Source: Ramlibacter monticola
Lineage (GTDB): Bacteria > Pseudomonadota > Gammaproteobacteria > Burkholderiales > Burkholderiaceae_C
Length of the DNA stretch: 64,000 nt
Assembly: GCF_016722785.1 (NCBI RefSeq)
Contig: NZ_JAEQNE010000002.1
Location: forward strand, 186,001 to 250,000
Reading direction: 5' to 3'
The translations under genes were made by a program, and so were the position numbers. The notes under the pieces were generated by a model, which ran no database searches, was not told the origin of the DNA, and was given only the letters and a program-made list of their open reading frames with translations. Each line of letters begins with the position of its first letter. The stretch's first letter is position 1. Positions 35,342 through 45,015 of the stretch are shown in pieces.

Positions 35342-35353
35342 TGTCTTAAGACA
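35342..35353. promoter_or_regulatory. 12-bp perfect palindrome upstream of the PAP2 operon
   Basis: TGTCTTAAGACA is a perfect palindrome about 57 bp upstream of the PAP2 start codon, in the only gap between this operon and the acyl-CoA dehydrogenase gene. It contains a CTTAAG core, which recalls half-sites of PmrA-type response regulators, but only one such site is visible. A regulator site is an inference. Confidence 0.35.
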
Positions 35354-35386
35354 CGGCAAGGTTTCTGTGGCCGGGGAGCGCGGCCG

Positions 35387-37213
35387 TCAGAAGGCGTCCT
35401 CCGGCATGGTCGCGCAGGTCGGATCGCGCGTCTCGACGACCCGCAGCCAGGCCGGGATCCGGGGCAGCTCGTAGTGGAAGAAGTAGCGCGCGGCGCGCAC
35501 CCGGCCCTCTTCGGCCGGCCTCTCGACCTGGGCCGGCAGGGCCAGCAGCACGTCGAGCCAGGTCCAGGCGATCACCAGGTGGCCGAAGGCCTGCATATAG
35601 GGCACGGCATTGGCCAGCGCCTCGGCCGCGTTGGCCGTGGCCCAGGCCGCCTTGGTCGCGGCGCCGACCTTCTGCAGGGCTTGGCCCAGCGCATTGGCAT
35701 GCTCCGCCAGTTGCGGCTGCTGGATCGCGCGCTCGATGGTCGCATTGATGCGTGCGGCCAGCAGCGCCAGGCCCTTGCCGCCTTCCATCACCACCTTGCG
35801 CCCCAGCAGGTCGGCCGCCTGGATGCCGTGGGTGCCCTCGTGGATCATGTTCAGGCGGTTGTCGCGCCAGTACTGTTCCACCGGGAAGTCCCGGGTGTAG
35901 CCGTAGCCGCCGTGGACCTGGATGGCCAGCGAGTTGGCCTCGAGGCAGAACTCGCTGGGCCAGCTCTTGGCGACCGGCGTCAGCACCTCCAGCAGCAGGC
36001 GGGCCTCGTCGGCGGCCTCGGGCGTGCCGGTGTGCTGTTCATCCACCAGCCGCGCGCAGTACAGCAGCAGCGCCAGCGCGCCCTCGCAGTACGACTTCTG
36101 CGCCAGCAGCATGCGCTTGACGTCGGCGTGCTCGATGATGCGGACCTGCGGCTGCGCGGGGTCCTTTCCCGCGGGTCCCACGGGGCGCCCCTGCGGGCGG
36201 TTCTTCGCGTACTCCAGCGAGGCCTGGTAGCCGGCCAGCCCGAGCGAGGTCGCGGCCATGCCGATGCCGATGCGCGCCTCGTTCATCATGTGGAACATGC
36301 AGCGAAGGCCCTCGCCCGGACGGCCCACCAGGTAGCCGATCGCGCCGGCGCCGCCGCGCACCGGGAAGCTGCCTTCGCCGAAATTGAGCAGCGTGTTGGT
36401 GGTGCCGCGCCATCCCAGCTTGTGGTTCAGGCCGGCCAGGGCGATGTCGTTGCGCTCGCCGGTGAGGCGGCCTTCGGTGTCCACCAGCTTCTTGGGCACG
36501 ACGAACAGCGAGATCCCGCGCGTGCCCGGCACCGGCTTGCCGTCGGGGCCGGGGATCTTCGCCAGCACCAGGTGCACGATGTTCTCGGCCAGCTCGTGTT
36601 CGCCGGCGGAGATCCACATCTTGTTGCCCCTGAGGCGGTAGCGCGGGCCGAGCGGGTCGGCCTCGAAGTCCGGGCCGTCCGGCAAGGCGCGGGTGGCGAT
36701 GTCCGACAGCGAGGAGCCCGCCTGCGGTTCCGACAGGCACATGGTGCCGGAGAAGCGGCCGCTGAACTCGTTGCGGGCGAAGACCTCCCGCTGCAGCGGC
36801 GTGCCGTGCGCCATCAGCAGGTTGGCGTTGCCGATGGTGAGCAGGCCGCCGCCGATGCTGACCGAGGCCGTGGCGAAGAAGGTGCCGGCGGCCGCCTCGA
36901 TGGTGTACGGCAGTTGCATGCCGCCGAGCTCGTAGTCCTGCGCGGCGCCCAGCATCCCCGAGCCGACGTAGGCGGCGTGCGCCTCGTGGGTGGCCCTGGG
37001 CAGGATCACCCTCTCGCCGTCGAAGCGCGGCTCCTCCGTATCCACCAGCCGGTTGAAAGGCGCGTACTTCTCGCGCGCGATCCGCTCGCAGATATCCATC
37101 ACCGCGCCGAAGGTCTCGCGCGAATGGTCGGCGAAGCGTTCCCGCTCGGTCAGGCTTTCCGCGTGCAGCCAGTCGTAGAGGAGGAATTCGAGGGTGGGGC
37201 GCAATGTGGACAT
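35387..37213 (-). CDS. Acyl-CoA dehydrogenase, long C-terminal-extension type
   Basis: The 608-residue FAD enzyme has CLSEPQAGSSLSD, GNKMWISAGEHE, the central and C-terminal helical domains with QVHGGYGYTRDFPVEQYWRD and IHEGTHGIQAADL. A C-terminal extension of about 130 residues ends in a segment typical of the 600-residue group that also contains DmdC. It catalyses the first oxidation of beta-oxidation or of a short acyl-CoA. The ATG at 37213 is used. The thiolase gene is upstream on the same strand, with a palindromic element between. Confidence 0.9.
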   Translation of the reverse strand: MSTLRPTLEFLLYDWLHAESLTERERFADHSRETFGAVMDICERIAREKYAPFNRLVDTEEPRFDGERVILPRATHEAHAAYVGSGMLGAAQDYELGGMQLPYTIEAAAGTFFATASVSIGGGLLTIGNANLLMAHGTPLQREVFARNEFSGRFSGTMCLSEPQAGSSLSDIATRALPDGPDFEADPLGPRYRLRGNKMWISAGEHELAENIVHLVLAKIPGPDGKPVPGTRGISLFVVPKKLVDTEGRLTGERNDIALAGLNHKLGWRGTTNTLLNFGEGSFPVRGGAGAIGYLVGRPGEGLRCMFHMMNEARIGIGMAATSLGLAGYQASLEYAKNRPQGRPVGPAGKDPAQPQVRIIEHADVKRMLLAQKSYCEGALALLLYCARLVDEQHTGTPEAADEARLLLEVLTPVAKSWPSEFCLEANSLAIQVHGGYGYTRDFPVEQYWRDNRLNMIHEGTHGIQAADLLGRKVVMEGGKGLALLAARINATIERAIQQPQLAEHANALGQALQKVGAATKAAWATANAAEALANAVPYMQAFGHLVIAWTWLDVLLALPAQVERPAEEGRVRAARYFFHYELPRIPAWLRVVETRDPTCATMPEDAF

Positions 37214-37229
37214 GGGAGAAAACAAAATA

Positions 37230-37345
37230 CCGAACGCAGAGGGCGCAAAGGTTCGCAGAGGACGCAGAAAAGTCCTCTTGATTGTTCGCTTCTCTTCTTT
37301 TCTTTTCTGCGTCCTCTGCGGCTCCTCTGCGCCCTCTGCGTTCGG
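37230..37345. repeat. Palindromic dispersed element, copy 2
   Basis: Perfect 18-bp outer arms (37230-37247 and 37328-37345) and perfect 18-bp inner arms (37255-37272 and 37302-37319) surround a T-rich centre. The arm sequences match the element at 18862-18988. Here it separates the thiolase and acyl-CoA dehydrogenase genes, which are on the same strand, so it may attenuate or end transcription between them. Confidence 0.85.
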
Positions 37346-37357
37346 CTGTCAGGTTTT

Positions 37358-38533
37358 TTAGAGGACTTCGAACACGCCGGCAGCCCCCATCCCGCCGCCG
37401 ATGCACATCGTGACGACGACGCGCTTGGCGCCGCGTCGCTTGCCTTCGATCAGGGCGTGGCCGGTCAGGCGCTGGCCGGAGACGCCGTAGGGGTGGCCCA
37501 CGGCGATGGCGCCGCCGTTGACGTTGAGGCGGTCGGCCGGGATGCCCAGCTTGTCGCGGCAGTACAGCACCTGCACCGCGAAGGCTTCGTTCAGTTCCCA
37601 CAGGTCGATGTCCTGCACCGTCAGTCCCAGGCGCTTGAGCACCTTGGGCACGGCGAACACCGGGCCGATGCCCATCTCGTCGGGCTCGCAGCCGGCCACC
37701 GCGAAGCCGAGGAAGCGGCCCATGGGCTTCAGGTTGTTCCGGCTGGCGTACTCCTCGCTCACCACCACGCAGGCGCCGGCGCCGTCGGAGAACTGGCTCG
37801 CGTTGCCGGCGGAGATCACACCGCCGGGCAGCGCCGGCTTGATGCCGCTGATGCCTTCCGCCGTGGTGCCGGGACGCAGGCCCTCGTCCTGCGACGCCGT
37901 CACTTCCCGGGTCGTGAGGCCCATCACCGGATCCGCCACGCCGGTCTTCACGGTGATCGGCGCGATCTCGTCCTTGAACTTGCCCGCTTCCTGGGCGGCG
38001 CAGGCCTTCTGCTGGCTGGCCGCGCCGTATTCGTCCATCCGCTCGCGCGAGATGTTGTAGCGCTTGGCGACCTGTTCCGCCGTCTGCAGCATCGTCCAGT
38101 AGATCTCGGGCTTCTTCTCCATCAGCGCCGGGTCGCGCAGCATGTGCTGGTTCATCTCCTGCTGCACGCAGGAGATGCTCTCGACGCCGCCGGCCACGTA
38201 CACCTCGCCCTCGCCCGCGATGATCCGCTGCGAAGCCATCGCGATCGTCTGCAGGCCCGAGGAGCAGAAGCGGTTGACGGTGGCGCCCGACACCGTCACC
38301 GGCAGGCCGGCCATCAGCGCGATCTGGCGCGCGATGTTGGCGCCCGTGGCCCCCTCGGGATTGGCGCAGCCCATGAGGACGTCCTCGACCGCGTCGGGCG
38401 CGATGCCCGCGCGCTGGACCGCGTTCTTGACCGCGTGGCCGCCCAGCGTGGCGCCGTGCGTCATGTTGAAGGCACCCTTCCAGCTCTTGGTGAGGGGCGT
38501 GCGGGCGGTGGAGACGATGACGGCTTTGCTCAT
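37358..38533 (-). CDS. Acetyl-CoA C-acyltransferase (thiolase)
   Basis: The 391-residue thiolase has the nucleophilic Cys in [10 protein letters not shown] (about residue 90), HPYGVSGQR with catalytic His, and CIGGGMGAA with the second Cys. NEAFAVQ is the other signature. It cleaves 3-ketoacyl-CoA in fatty-acid oxidation or condenses acetyl-CoA units. It lies between an acyl-CoA dehydrogenase and a bifunctional hydratase-dehydrogenase, so together these provide a near-complete beta-oxidation cycle. Confidence 0.94.
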   Translation of the reverse strand: MSKAVIVSTARTPLTKSWKGAFNMTHGATLGGHAVKNAVQRAGIAPDAVEDVLMGCANPEGATGANIARQIALMAGLPVTVSGATVNRFCSSGLQTIAMASQRIIAGEGEVYVAGGVESISCVQQEMNQHMLRDPALMEKKPEIYWTMLQTAEQVAKRYNISRERMDEYGAASQQKACAAQEAGKFKDEIAPITVKTGVADPVMGLTTREVTASQDEGLRPGTTAEGISGIKPALPGGVISAGNASQFSDGAGACVVVSEEYASRNNLKPMGRFLGFAVAGCEPDEMGIGPVFAVPKVLKRLGLTVQDIDLWELNEAFAVQVLYCRDKLGIPADRLNVNGGAIAVGHPYGVSGQRLTGHALIEGKRRGAKRVVVTMCIGGGMGAAGVFEVL

Positions 38534-38558
38534 GGGAGGCCTTTCGTGAGGGTTCGGA

Positions 38559-40034
38559 TCAGGCGGTGGGCGCGTTGAGGTTGCGCAGGAGTTGATGGTA
38601 GAAGCGCACCATGTCGGCCAGCGCGGCGACGGCGATGCGCTCGTTGGTGCCGTGCAGGCGCTGCAGGTCCTCGGACCGGGCGCGCACGGGCGAGAAACGG
38701 TAGATGTGGTCGGCGATGGGCACGAACAGCCGCGAGTCGGAACCGGCGACGTAGAGGGCCGGCGCCACGACGACCTCGGGGAACAGCGAGCGCAGCGTGC
38801 GCTGGATCTGCTGGTAGGACGCGGAGCGCGTGGAGGTGACCGGCGTGGGCTCGTAGCCGCCGGGGAGTTCCTCGACCGAGAAGCCCTCGCCCACCCGGGC
38901 CTGCACGTGCTGCCGGACGCTGGCGCGCGACTCGCCCGGCAGGATGCGGAAGTTCAGCACCGCTTCCGCCTCGGCCGGCAGTACGTTCTCCTTCTCGCCG
39001 GCGCGCAGCACGGTGAGCGCCGTGGTGGTGCGCAGCATCGCATTGCTGCCCGGCGTCTTCTCCAGCTGCGCCCGCACCAGCGGGCCGAACAGCCACAGGT
39101 TCGAGAGCGCGACCCGCTGGAAACCGCGCATCTCCGGCGCCGTGGTCTCGAACATCTCGCGCGCGACGCCCTCGAGCGCGGCGGGCAACTGCTCGCGGTC
39201 GAGCCGCCGCAGCGCCTCGGCCAGCTGCGCGATGGCGCTGGCGCCCGGGGCCGGCGGCAGCGAGGAATGTCCGCCCTGCGTCCTGACCTTGAGGAGGAAG
39301 GACGCGTAGCCCTTCTCCGCCGTGCCGACCAGCGCCACGGGCGCCTGCACGCCCGGGACCATGCCTTCGGTGATCACCAGCCCTTCGTCGAGCACGAAGT
39401 CGAGGCGGACCTGCCGCTGCTGCAGCAGCTTCACCACCTGCTGCGCGCCGCGCTCGCCGGAAACTTCCTCGTCGGCGCCGGACACCAGGTACACGGTCGG
39501 GCGGGGCTGGAAGCCCGAGCCCAGCAGCATCTCGATCGCTTCGAGCTGCGCGACCAGGTTCCCCTTGTCGTCCCAGGCGCCGCGCCCCCAGACGAAGCCG
39601 TCCCTGACGACACCCGCGAAGGGCGGCGCCTGCCAGGCCGCCTCGGTGCCGGGCGCGACGGGCACCACGTCCTGGTGGGCCAGCAAGGCGACCGCCTTCG
39701 CGTTGGGGTCGCTGCCGCGCCACGTATAGAGCAGGCTCAACCCGCCGACGACCTCGCGTTGCAGGCGCGCGTGCACCAGCGGGAAGCGCTGCTCCAGCCA
39801 GGCGTGCAGCCGGCGGAACTCGTCCGCGTTGAGCGAGGGGTCCTCCCGGCTTGCGATGGTGCGCAGGCGCACCGCGCCGGCCAGCTTCTCCGCGACCGCC
39901 TGCGCATCGACCGCCAGCGGAGGCGCGGGCGGGACGTCGAGCTGGCGCGAGCCCTGGCGCAGGGTGTTGGCCGCCAGGACAGCGGCCAGCAGCAGCACGA
40001 GTGCGGCGAGGACGAGGACTGCGCGCTTGATCAT
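38559..40034 (-). CDS. M20 metallopeptidase with membrane anchor (carboxypeptidase S-like)
   Basis: The 491-residue protein has an N-terminal membrane anchor or signal ([17 protein letters not shown]) and a zinc peptidase domain of family M20. [10 protein letters not shown] and [10 protein letters not shown] carry the first metal ligands, GADEEVSG the catalytic and metal-binding Glu pair, and HSSLPP the dimerisation-domain signature. The active site would be periplasmic. Its presence within a fatty-acid oxidation cluster is unexplained. The ATG at 40034 gives the anchor directly. Confidence 0.88.
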   Translation of the reverse strand: MIKRAVLVLAALVLLLAAVLAANTLRQGSRQLDVPPAPPLAVDAQAVAEKLAGAVRLRTIASREDPSLNADEFRRLHAWLEQRFPLVHARLQREVVGGLSLLYTWRGSDPNAKAVALLAHQDVVPVAPGTEAAWQAPPFAGVVRDGFVWGRGAWDDKGNLVAQLEAIEMLLGSGFQPRPTVYLVSGADEEVSGERGAQQVVKLLQQRQVRLDFVLDEGLVITEGMVPGVQAPVALVGTAEKGYASFLLKVRTQGGHSSLPPAPGASAIAQLAEALRRLDREQLPAALEGVAREMFETTAPEMRGFQRVALSNLWLFGPLVRAQLEKTPGSNAMLRTTTALTVLRAGEKENVLPAEAEAVLNFRILPGESRASVRQHVQARVGEGFSVEELPGGYEPTPVTSTRSASYQQIQRTLRSLFPEVVVAPALYVAGSDSRLFVPIADHIYRFSPVRARSEDLQRLHGTNERIAVAALADMVRFYHQLLRNLNAPTA

Positions 40035-40050
40035 GGGGCGGGCCTGGATC

Positions 40051-40136
40051 CCCGCCTGCGCGGGCGACAGCCGATCCGGACCCCGCCTGCGCGGGGAGGA
40101 CGGTCCGTCGCCCCGCACGCGGGGCCGTGGACCGTC
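40051..40136. terminator. Cluster of GC hairpins after the fadJ-like gene
   Basis: Three short perfect hairpins sit in the 100-bp gap: CCCGC-CTGC-GCGGG (40051-40064), CCCCGC-CTGC-GCGGGG (40081-40096) and CCCCGC-AC-GCGGGG (40111-40124). The last is enclosed by GACGGTCC/GGACCGTC (40099-40106 and 40129-40136). There is no T-tract, so this may be a REP-like processing or attenuation element rather than a true terminator. Confidence 0.45.
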
Positions 40137-42234
40137 AGTTGAAGGTCTTGCCTTCCGCCGCCAGCTTGAGCAGCAGCGGCGCCGGCTCCCAGAACTTCGC
40201 GTCGTCGCGCGGGTTCTTCTGGAAGCGCTTCATCGCCTGCACCACGTTGAACAGGCCCACCTGGTCGGCGTAGAGCATCGGGCCGCCACGGTGGATCGGG
40301 AAGCCGTAGCCCGTGATGTAGACCATGTCGACGTCGCTCGCGCGGGCGGCGATGCCCTCCTCCAGGATGCGCGCGGCCTCGTTGACCAGCGAGAACACCA
40401 GGCGCTGCACGATCTCGTCGTCGGAGATCTTGCGCGGCTCGACACCCAGCGACTTGCGGTGGTCGGCGATCATGTCCTCCACCAGCCTGGATGGGATGGC
40501 GTCGCGCTTGCCTTCCTTGTAGTCGTACCAGCCGGCGCCGGTCTTCTGGCCGAAGCGGCCCAGCTCGCACAGCTTGTCGGCCGTCTTGCTGTAAAGCATG
40601 TTGGGGCGCTCCTGCGCCCGGCGCTTGCGGATCGCCCAGCCGATGTCGTTGCCGGCCAGGTCGCCCATGCGGAACGGGCCCATCGCAAAGCCGAACTTCT
40701 CGATCGCCTTGTCCACCTGCTGCGGCGTGGCGCCCTCGTCCAGCAGGAAGCCGGCCTGGCGGCTGTACTGCTCGATCATCCGGTTGCCGATGAAGCCGTC
40801 GCAGACGCCGGACACGACCGCCGTCTTGCGGATCTTCTTGGCCATGGCCATCACGGTGGCGAGAACGTCCTTGCCGGTCTTGCCGCCGCGCACCACCTCC
40901 AGCAGCTTCATGACGTTGGCCGGGCTGAAGAAGTGCAGGCCGATCACGTCCTCGGGCCGCTTGGTGAAGGCCGCGATCCGGTTGACGTCGAGCGTCGAGG
41001 TGTTGCTCGCCAGGATCGCGCCCTTCTTCATCACCTCGTCGAGCTTCTCGAACACCTTTTGCTTGACGCCCATCTCCTCGAACACGGCCTCGATCACGAG
41101 GTCGGCGTCCTTGATGTCGTCGTAGGAGAGGGTCGTCTTCAGAAGGCCCACGCGCTCGTCGTACTTCTCGGGCTTGAGCTTGCCCTTCTTGACCTGCGCC
41201 TCGTAGTTCTTGCGGATGACGGCGACGCCGCGGTCCAGGGCTTCCTGCTTCATCTCGAGGAGGATCACCGGGACGCCGGCGTTGAGGAAGTTCATGGCGA
41301 TGCCGCCCCCCATCGTGCCGGCGCCGATCACCGCCACCCGTTCGATCTTGCGCTGCGGCGTGTCCTCCGGCACGTCGGCGATCTTGGAGGCGGCGCGCTC
41401 GGCCACGAACAGGTGGCGCAGCGCCCGGCTCTCCGGCGTGAGCATCAGCGCCATGAAGGTCTCGCGCTCGGCGGCCAGGCCGTCGTCGAACTTCTTCTTC
41501 GTCGCCGATTCGACGGCATCGACGCACTTCGCCGGCGCCGGGAAGTTCTTCGCCATGCCCTTGACCATGTTGCGCGCGAAGCCGAAGTAGGCGTCGCCCA
41601 GCGGGTGCCGGCACGGCAGGTTGCGCACCAGGGGCAGCGGGCGCGCGTCGGCCACCGAGCGCGCGAAGGCGATCGCCTCCTCCAGCAGGCTCTCCGGCGA
41701 GGCCGCCATGCGGTCGAACAGCTTCTGCCCCGGCAGCTTCGCCAGCATCTCGCTCTTGACCGGCTCGCCGCTCACGATCATGTTCAGTGCCGGCTCGACG
41801 CCCACCACGCGCGGCAGGCGCTGCGTGCCGCCGGCGCCGGGGATCAGGCCCAGCTTGACTTCGGGCAGCGCGATGCTGGCGCCCGGCGCGGCAATGCGGT
41901 AATGGCAGCCGAGCGCCAGTTCCAGGCCGCCTCCCATGGCCACCGAATGGACCGCCGCCACGATGGGCTTGGACGAGTTCTCGCAGGCGAGGATGACCGA
42001 CAGCAGGTTGGGCTCCTGGATCGCCTTGGGCGTGCCGAACTCCTTGATGTCGGCGCCCCCCGAGAAGGCCCTGCCCGCCCCGGTGAGCACGATGGCCTTG
42101 ACCGCCGGGTCCGCATTCGCCTGGTCGATGCCCGCAGCGATCGCGATGCGGGTGGCGTGGCCCAGCCCGTTCACCGGCGGGTTGTTCATCGCGATCACGG
42201 CCACGTCGCCGTGGACCTTGTATTCAGCGCTCAT
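40135..42234 (-). CDS. Bifunctional enoyl-CoA hydratase/3-hydroxyacyl-CoA dehydrogenase
   Basis: This is a 699-residue FadB/FadJ-type enzyme. The N-terminal crotonase domain has [25 protein letters not shown] and catalytic Glu in [20 protein letters not shown]. The C-terminal NAD-dependent dehydrogenase has [14 protein letters not shown], the catalytic His in [16 protein letters not shown] and a duplicated C-terminal domain ([15 protein letters not shown]). It performs two steps of beta-oxidation. It is the first gene of the minus-strand cluster, with a strong GGAGGAAG before the ATG and a TetR-like palindrome 25-36 bp upstream. Confidence 0.94.
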   Translation of the reverse strand: MSAEYKVHGDVAVIAMNNPPVNGLGHATRIAIAAGIDQANADPAVKAIVLTGAGRAFSGGADIKEFGTPKAIQEPNLLSVILACENSSKPIVAAVHSVAMGGGLELALGCHYRIAAPGASIALPEVKLGLIPGAGGTQRLPRVVGVEPALNMIVSGEPVKSEMLAKLPGQKLFDRMAASPESLLEEAIAFARSVADARPLPLVRNLPCRHPLGDAYFGFARNMVKGMAKNFPAPAKCVDAVESATKKKFDDGLAAERETFMALMLTPESRALRHLFVAERAASKIADVPEDTPQRKIERVAVIGAGTMGGGIAMNFLNAGVPVILLEMKQEALDRGVAVIRKNYEAQVKKGKLKPEKYDERVGLLKTTLSYDDIKDADLVIEAVFEEMGVKQKVFEKLDEVMKKGAILASNTSTLDVNRIAAFTKRPEDVIGLHFFSPANVMKLLEVVRGGKTGKDVLATVMAMAKKIRKTAVVSGVCDGFIGNRMIEQYSRQAGFLLDEGATPQQVDKAIEKFGFAMGPFRMGDLAGNDIGWAIRKRRAQERPNMLYSKTADKLCELGRFGQKTGAGWYDYKEGKRDAIPSRLVEDMIADHRKSLGVEPRKISDDEIVQRLVFSLVNEAARILEEGIAARASDVDMVYITGYGFPIHRGGPMLYADQVGLFNVVQAMKRFQKNPRDDAKFWEPAPLLLKLAAEGKTFN

Positions 42235-42258
42235 GCTGGCTTCCTCCGGATGTGAATA

Positions 42259-42270
42259 GAACGGTCGTTC
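42259..42270. promoter_or_regulatory. TetR-type operator-like palindrome before the fadJ-like gene
   Basis: GAACG-GT-CGTTC lies just upstream of the ribosome binding site of the fadJ-like gene. Palindromes with GAACG half-sites are typical of TetR-family repressors that sense acyl-CoA and control fatty-acid oxidation genes. No such regulator gene is adjacent, so the link is inferred. Confidence 0.45.
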
Positions 42271-42573
42271 GCGTCGGCGATTCTAGGGGGGGTGTCCGGG
42301 CGATCGCGACGGCCATGTCCCGGCCGGGACAAGAAGCACAGGGTCTATCACAACGCAGCGGGCAATTCCAGCGGGGCCGCAGCGCATGCGCCTGCCACGG
42401 GTCGGCCAGCACGCTATGGGGCTTTCCCCAAACCGGGGCGGGGGCGAAGGGCTTGAGCCTTGCGCCGGGAGGGCCCATGCTAGTGTTTCAGCTCCGGTCC
42501 TTCCCGGTCCGGGGGCCCAGCCGCCGGGCGCAGTGGGGCGGCAACACAGATAAGCAACTCACGGAGGAATCTC
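42271..42573. other. Divergent intergenic region before signal-synthase cassette 1
   Basis: This 300-bp stretch separates the fadJ-like gene from the first GNAT gene. A poor promoter candidate on the plus strand is TTGAGC (42453-42458) with CATGCT (42476-42481), spacer 17. Otherwise it is GC-rich with short inverted stretches (CTTCCCGGTCCGGGGG region near 42500). GGAGGA ends about 6 bases before the ATG at 42574. Confidence 0.35.
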
Positions 42574-43230
42574 ATGGCTTTTACCCCCAACCTCGACCGC
42601 GAGGCACTCGTCCATGCCGGCTACGGCCGGCCCGGCGTCGGCACGCCCGCGGTTCCGGCCCTCGGGGGACTCACGGTCCGGGTCCTGAAGACGGCGACCG
42701 AACGCCTGATGATCGAGCCGCTTCGGCAATACGCCGACGTCGGCTCGGAATACCAGGTCGACCCGGGCATGGTCGCCCTGGACAAGGTCAAGGACGACCT
42801 GGGGATCGTCATGGCCATCCTGAAAGGCGGGATGCCGATCGGCACGATCCGCTTCATCCCCGGCGGCCACGGCGTGACGCTCACGGAACGCTGGTGGGCG
42901 GACGTCGCCATGGGCACCGAGGTGCTCGAATCGGACAACTGGGAAGTCGGCCGCCTGGTGATGGCGCCCGAGCACCGGCGCGCCGACCTGTTGCCGCGCT
43001 GCATGGCGATGTCGCTGATGGAACTGCTGGAACACGCCGACGTGGCCCATTTCCACGCCTCCTGCCACATGCTCATGGCGCGCCTGTACCGGCGCTTCGG
43101 ATTCTCCACCCATGCCAGGAAGCTCACCCCCGGGGGGACGGAGGCCGCACTGATTCACGGGCGTGTCGCGGATGTGGCACGGGCCCTCAGGGTGCCGATG
43201 GAGCAGCCGGAAGCCGCGGTGCTACAGTAA
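42574..43230 (+). CDS. LuxI/FeeM-like GNAT acyltransferase, putative signal synthase (copy 1)
   Basis: This 218-residue GNAT-fold protein has features shared with acyl-homoserine-lactone synthases and N-acyl amino acid synthases (FeeM type): TIRFIPGGHG (R93), corresponding to the LuxI 'G-RLLPT' strand, and NWEVGRLVM (W123, E124, R127), corresponding to the conserved 'WE-R' strand. The C-terminal half (LYRRFGF, GRVADVARAL) completes the fold. It should join an acyl group to an amine, making a small amphiphilic product. An exosortase-associated acyltransferase is an alternative annotation. It is followed after 42 nt by a CqsS-like kinase, and the pair is duplicated downstream. The ATG has a strong GGAGGA. 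Acyl donor and product are unknown. Confidence 0.75.
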   Translation: MAFTPNLDREALVHAGYGRPGVGTPAVPALGGLTVRVLKTATERLMIEPLRQYADVGSEYQVDPGMVALDKVKDDLGIVMAILKGGMPIGTIRFIPGGHGVTLTERWWADVAMGTEVLESDNWEVGRLVMAPEHRRADLLPRCMAMSLMELLEHADVAHFHASCHMLMARLYRRFGFSTHARKLTPGGTEAALIHGRVADVARALRVPMEQPEAAVLQ

Positions 43231-43272
43231 AGCCGATAACTCGGCAGGAACCGGGGGGCTCTGGGAGGGGCG

Positions 43273-45015
43273 GTGCGACGGATCATCGAAGGCTTCTACG
43301 AGCGCTACCGCGCCCACCACGACATGGAGCGGCCGCTCCTGGAATGGATCGGGGTCTTCGGCTTCATCGCCTTTCCGCTGTTCTACCTGGCGCGCCGCAG
43401 CTCGGGGCTGCTGCCCACCTACGACGACCTGCACCTGCGGCTGCTAGCCTCCCTGCTCTGCCTGCTGCTGGCCCTGCGGCGCTTCTGGCCCGCGGGCCTG
43501 AAGCGCTGCTACATCGGCTACTCGTATCTCACCGTCTTCTACTGCCTGTCCTTCCTGCTGTCGTACACGATGCTCAGGAACCACGGCGGCACGCCGGGCG
43601 TGGTGAACATGCTGGTCGGGGCGATCATCATCATCCTGCTGGCCGACTGGCGCAACACGGTGACGATGCTGGTGGTGGGCTACGCGGCGGCCAGCGCGGC
43701 CTTCGCGTTCACGGTCCCCGGCACGCCGCTGCCGCCCGAATTCATGATCGCGGCGGGCGGCTCGATCCTGGTCGTGGTGGCGGGCGCGCTGACCCACTAC
43801 GGCCAGAAGCGCGCCGAGCTCGAACGCATGCGCCGCCTCTATTCCGGCCTGGCCGGTTCGATCGCGCACGAGATGCGCACGCCCCTGTCGCACGTGCAGC
43901 ACACCTTCGACACCATCGACGCCTACCTGGCGCGGGCGGGGCACGCCGCCGGCGGGACGCCCTCGCGCCAGCAGATCGGCGACCTGTCGCAGGCGGTGCA
44001 GCAGGGCCGGCATGCCGTGGCCCGGGGCCTGCAGGCGATCACGATGACGCTGCAGGAACTCAGCGGCAAGGCCATCGACACCAGCCGCTTCACGCTGCTC
44101 TCCGCGGCCCGCTGCGTGCAGAAGGCGGTCGACGAATATGCGTACGAAAGTCCTCAGGAGCGCGATCGCGTGAGCGTCCGCGTCCTGCAGGACTTCAGCT
44201 TCCGGGGCGACGAAACGGCTTTCGTGCTGGTGCTGTTCAACCTGCTGAAGAACGCACTCTATTACGTGCCCCTGCATCCGGACGAGACGATCACGATCAC
44301 CGTCGAGGGCGGCAGCGCGCCGCGGGTGCTGGTGCACGACACCGGTCCGGGCATCGTGCCGGAGGTGATGGCGCGGCTGTTCGAGGAGTTCCGGTCGGCG
44401 GGCAAGACCGAGGGGACAGGCCTCGGGCTGGCCTTCTGCCGCCGCGTCATGCAGACCTTCGGGGGCGGGATCGGCTGCCGCTCGGTGCCCGGCCAGTTCA
44501 CCGAGTTCGCGCTGGGCTTCCCGCTGCTGGAGGCCGGGATCCAGATCCCCGCCGTTAACGACGCGCCGGCCGCGGCGCCCGCCGGTCCGGTGTGCCTGTC
44601 CGGCCGCACGGTGATGGTGGTGGACGACAGCGCCTTCAACCGCACGATCGTGAAGGCCCGGCTGGGGGAACTCGGTGTGCAGGCGCTCGAAGCCCATCAC
44701 GGCCACGAGGCCTTGCGGCTGCTCGACGAAGGGGCCCGTCCGGCTGCGATCCTGATGGACGTGCAGATGCCGGGGCTCAGCGGGGTGGACGCCACCCGCG
44801 CGCTGCGCGAGCGGCCCGCGCCCCTCAACGCGATCCCAGTACTGGGACTGAGCGCGAACGACCTGCCCGCGTCGCGCGAGAAGGCGCTGGCCGCCGGCAT
44901 GGACGCCTACCTGACGAAACCCTTGCAGCCTGAGCTGCTGCAGGCCGAACTCGGGCGCGTGCTGAGGCACGCTTCCGGCCTCCGCGAGCCGTCCCTCCTG
45001 TCCTCGGGAACCTAG
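43273..45015 (+). CDS. CqsS-like hybrid sensor histidine kinase (copy 1)
   Basis: This 580-residue protein has six hydrophobic segments in residues about 24-170 (first LLEWIGVFGFIAFPLFYLA) with almost no periplasmic domain. A HisKA domain follows with H199 in SIAHEMRTPLS, then an HATPase (LFNLLKNALYYV, DTGPGI, GTGLGLAFCRR), and a C-terminal receiver with D496 in ILMDVQMPGLSG and a Lys in YLTKPL. The layout and the WIG-F-xx-FY start resemble CqsS/LqsS, receptors for alpha-hydroxyketone signals in Vibrio and Legionella. The start is GTG with GGGAGGGG two bases upstream. The upstream gene encodes the putative signal synthase instead of CqsA. A small hairpin GCCGA-TAAC-TCGGC (43232-43245) lies between them. 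Confidence 0.88.
   Translation: MRRIIEGFYERYRAHHDMERPLLEWIGVFGFIAFPLFYLARRSSGLLPTYDDLHLRLLASLLCLLLALRRFWPAGLKRCYIGYSYLTVFYCLSFLLSYTMLRNHGGTPGVVNMLVGAIIIILLADWRNTVTMLVVGYAAASAAFAFTVPGTPLPPEFMIAAGGSILVVVAGALTHYGQKRAELERMRRLYSGLAGSIAHEMRTPLSHVQHTFDTIDAYLARAGHAAGGTPSRQQIGDLSQAVQQGRHAVARGLQAITMTLQELSGKAIDTSRFTLLSAARCVQKAVDEYAYESPQERDRVSVRVLQDFSFRGDETAFVLVLFNLLKNALYYVPLHPDETITITVEGGSAPRVLVHDTGPGIVPEVMARLFEEFRSAGKTEGTGLGLAFCRRVMQTFGGGIGCRSVPGQFTEFALGFPLLEAGIQIPAVNDAPAAAPAGPVCLSGRTVMVVDDSAFNRTIVKARLGELGVQALEAHHGHEALRLLDEGARPAAILMDVQMPGLSGVDATRALRERPAPLNAIPVLGLSANDLPASREKALAAGMDAYLTKPLQPELLQAELGRVLRHASGLREPSLLSSGT

Noticed and set aside
35342-35353. Definite PmrA box before the PAP2 operon
   Set aside because: Only one CTTAAG core is present. 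PmrA boxes need two spaced half-sites, so I report only a palindrome.
35321-38578. 1085-residue plus-strand frame opposite acyl-CoA dehydrogenase and thiolase
   Set aside because: It is low-complexity His/Arg/Gly-rich translation, a shadow of two well-supported minus-strand enzymes.
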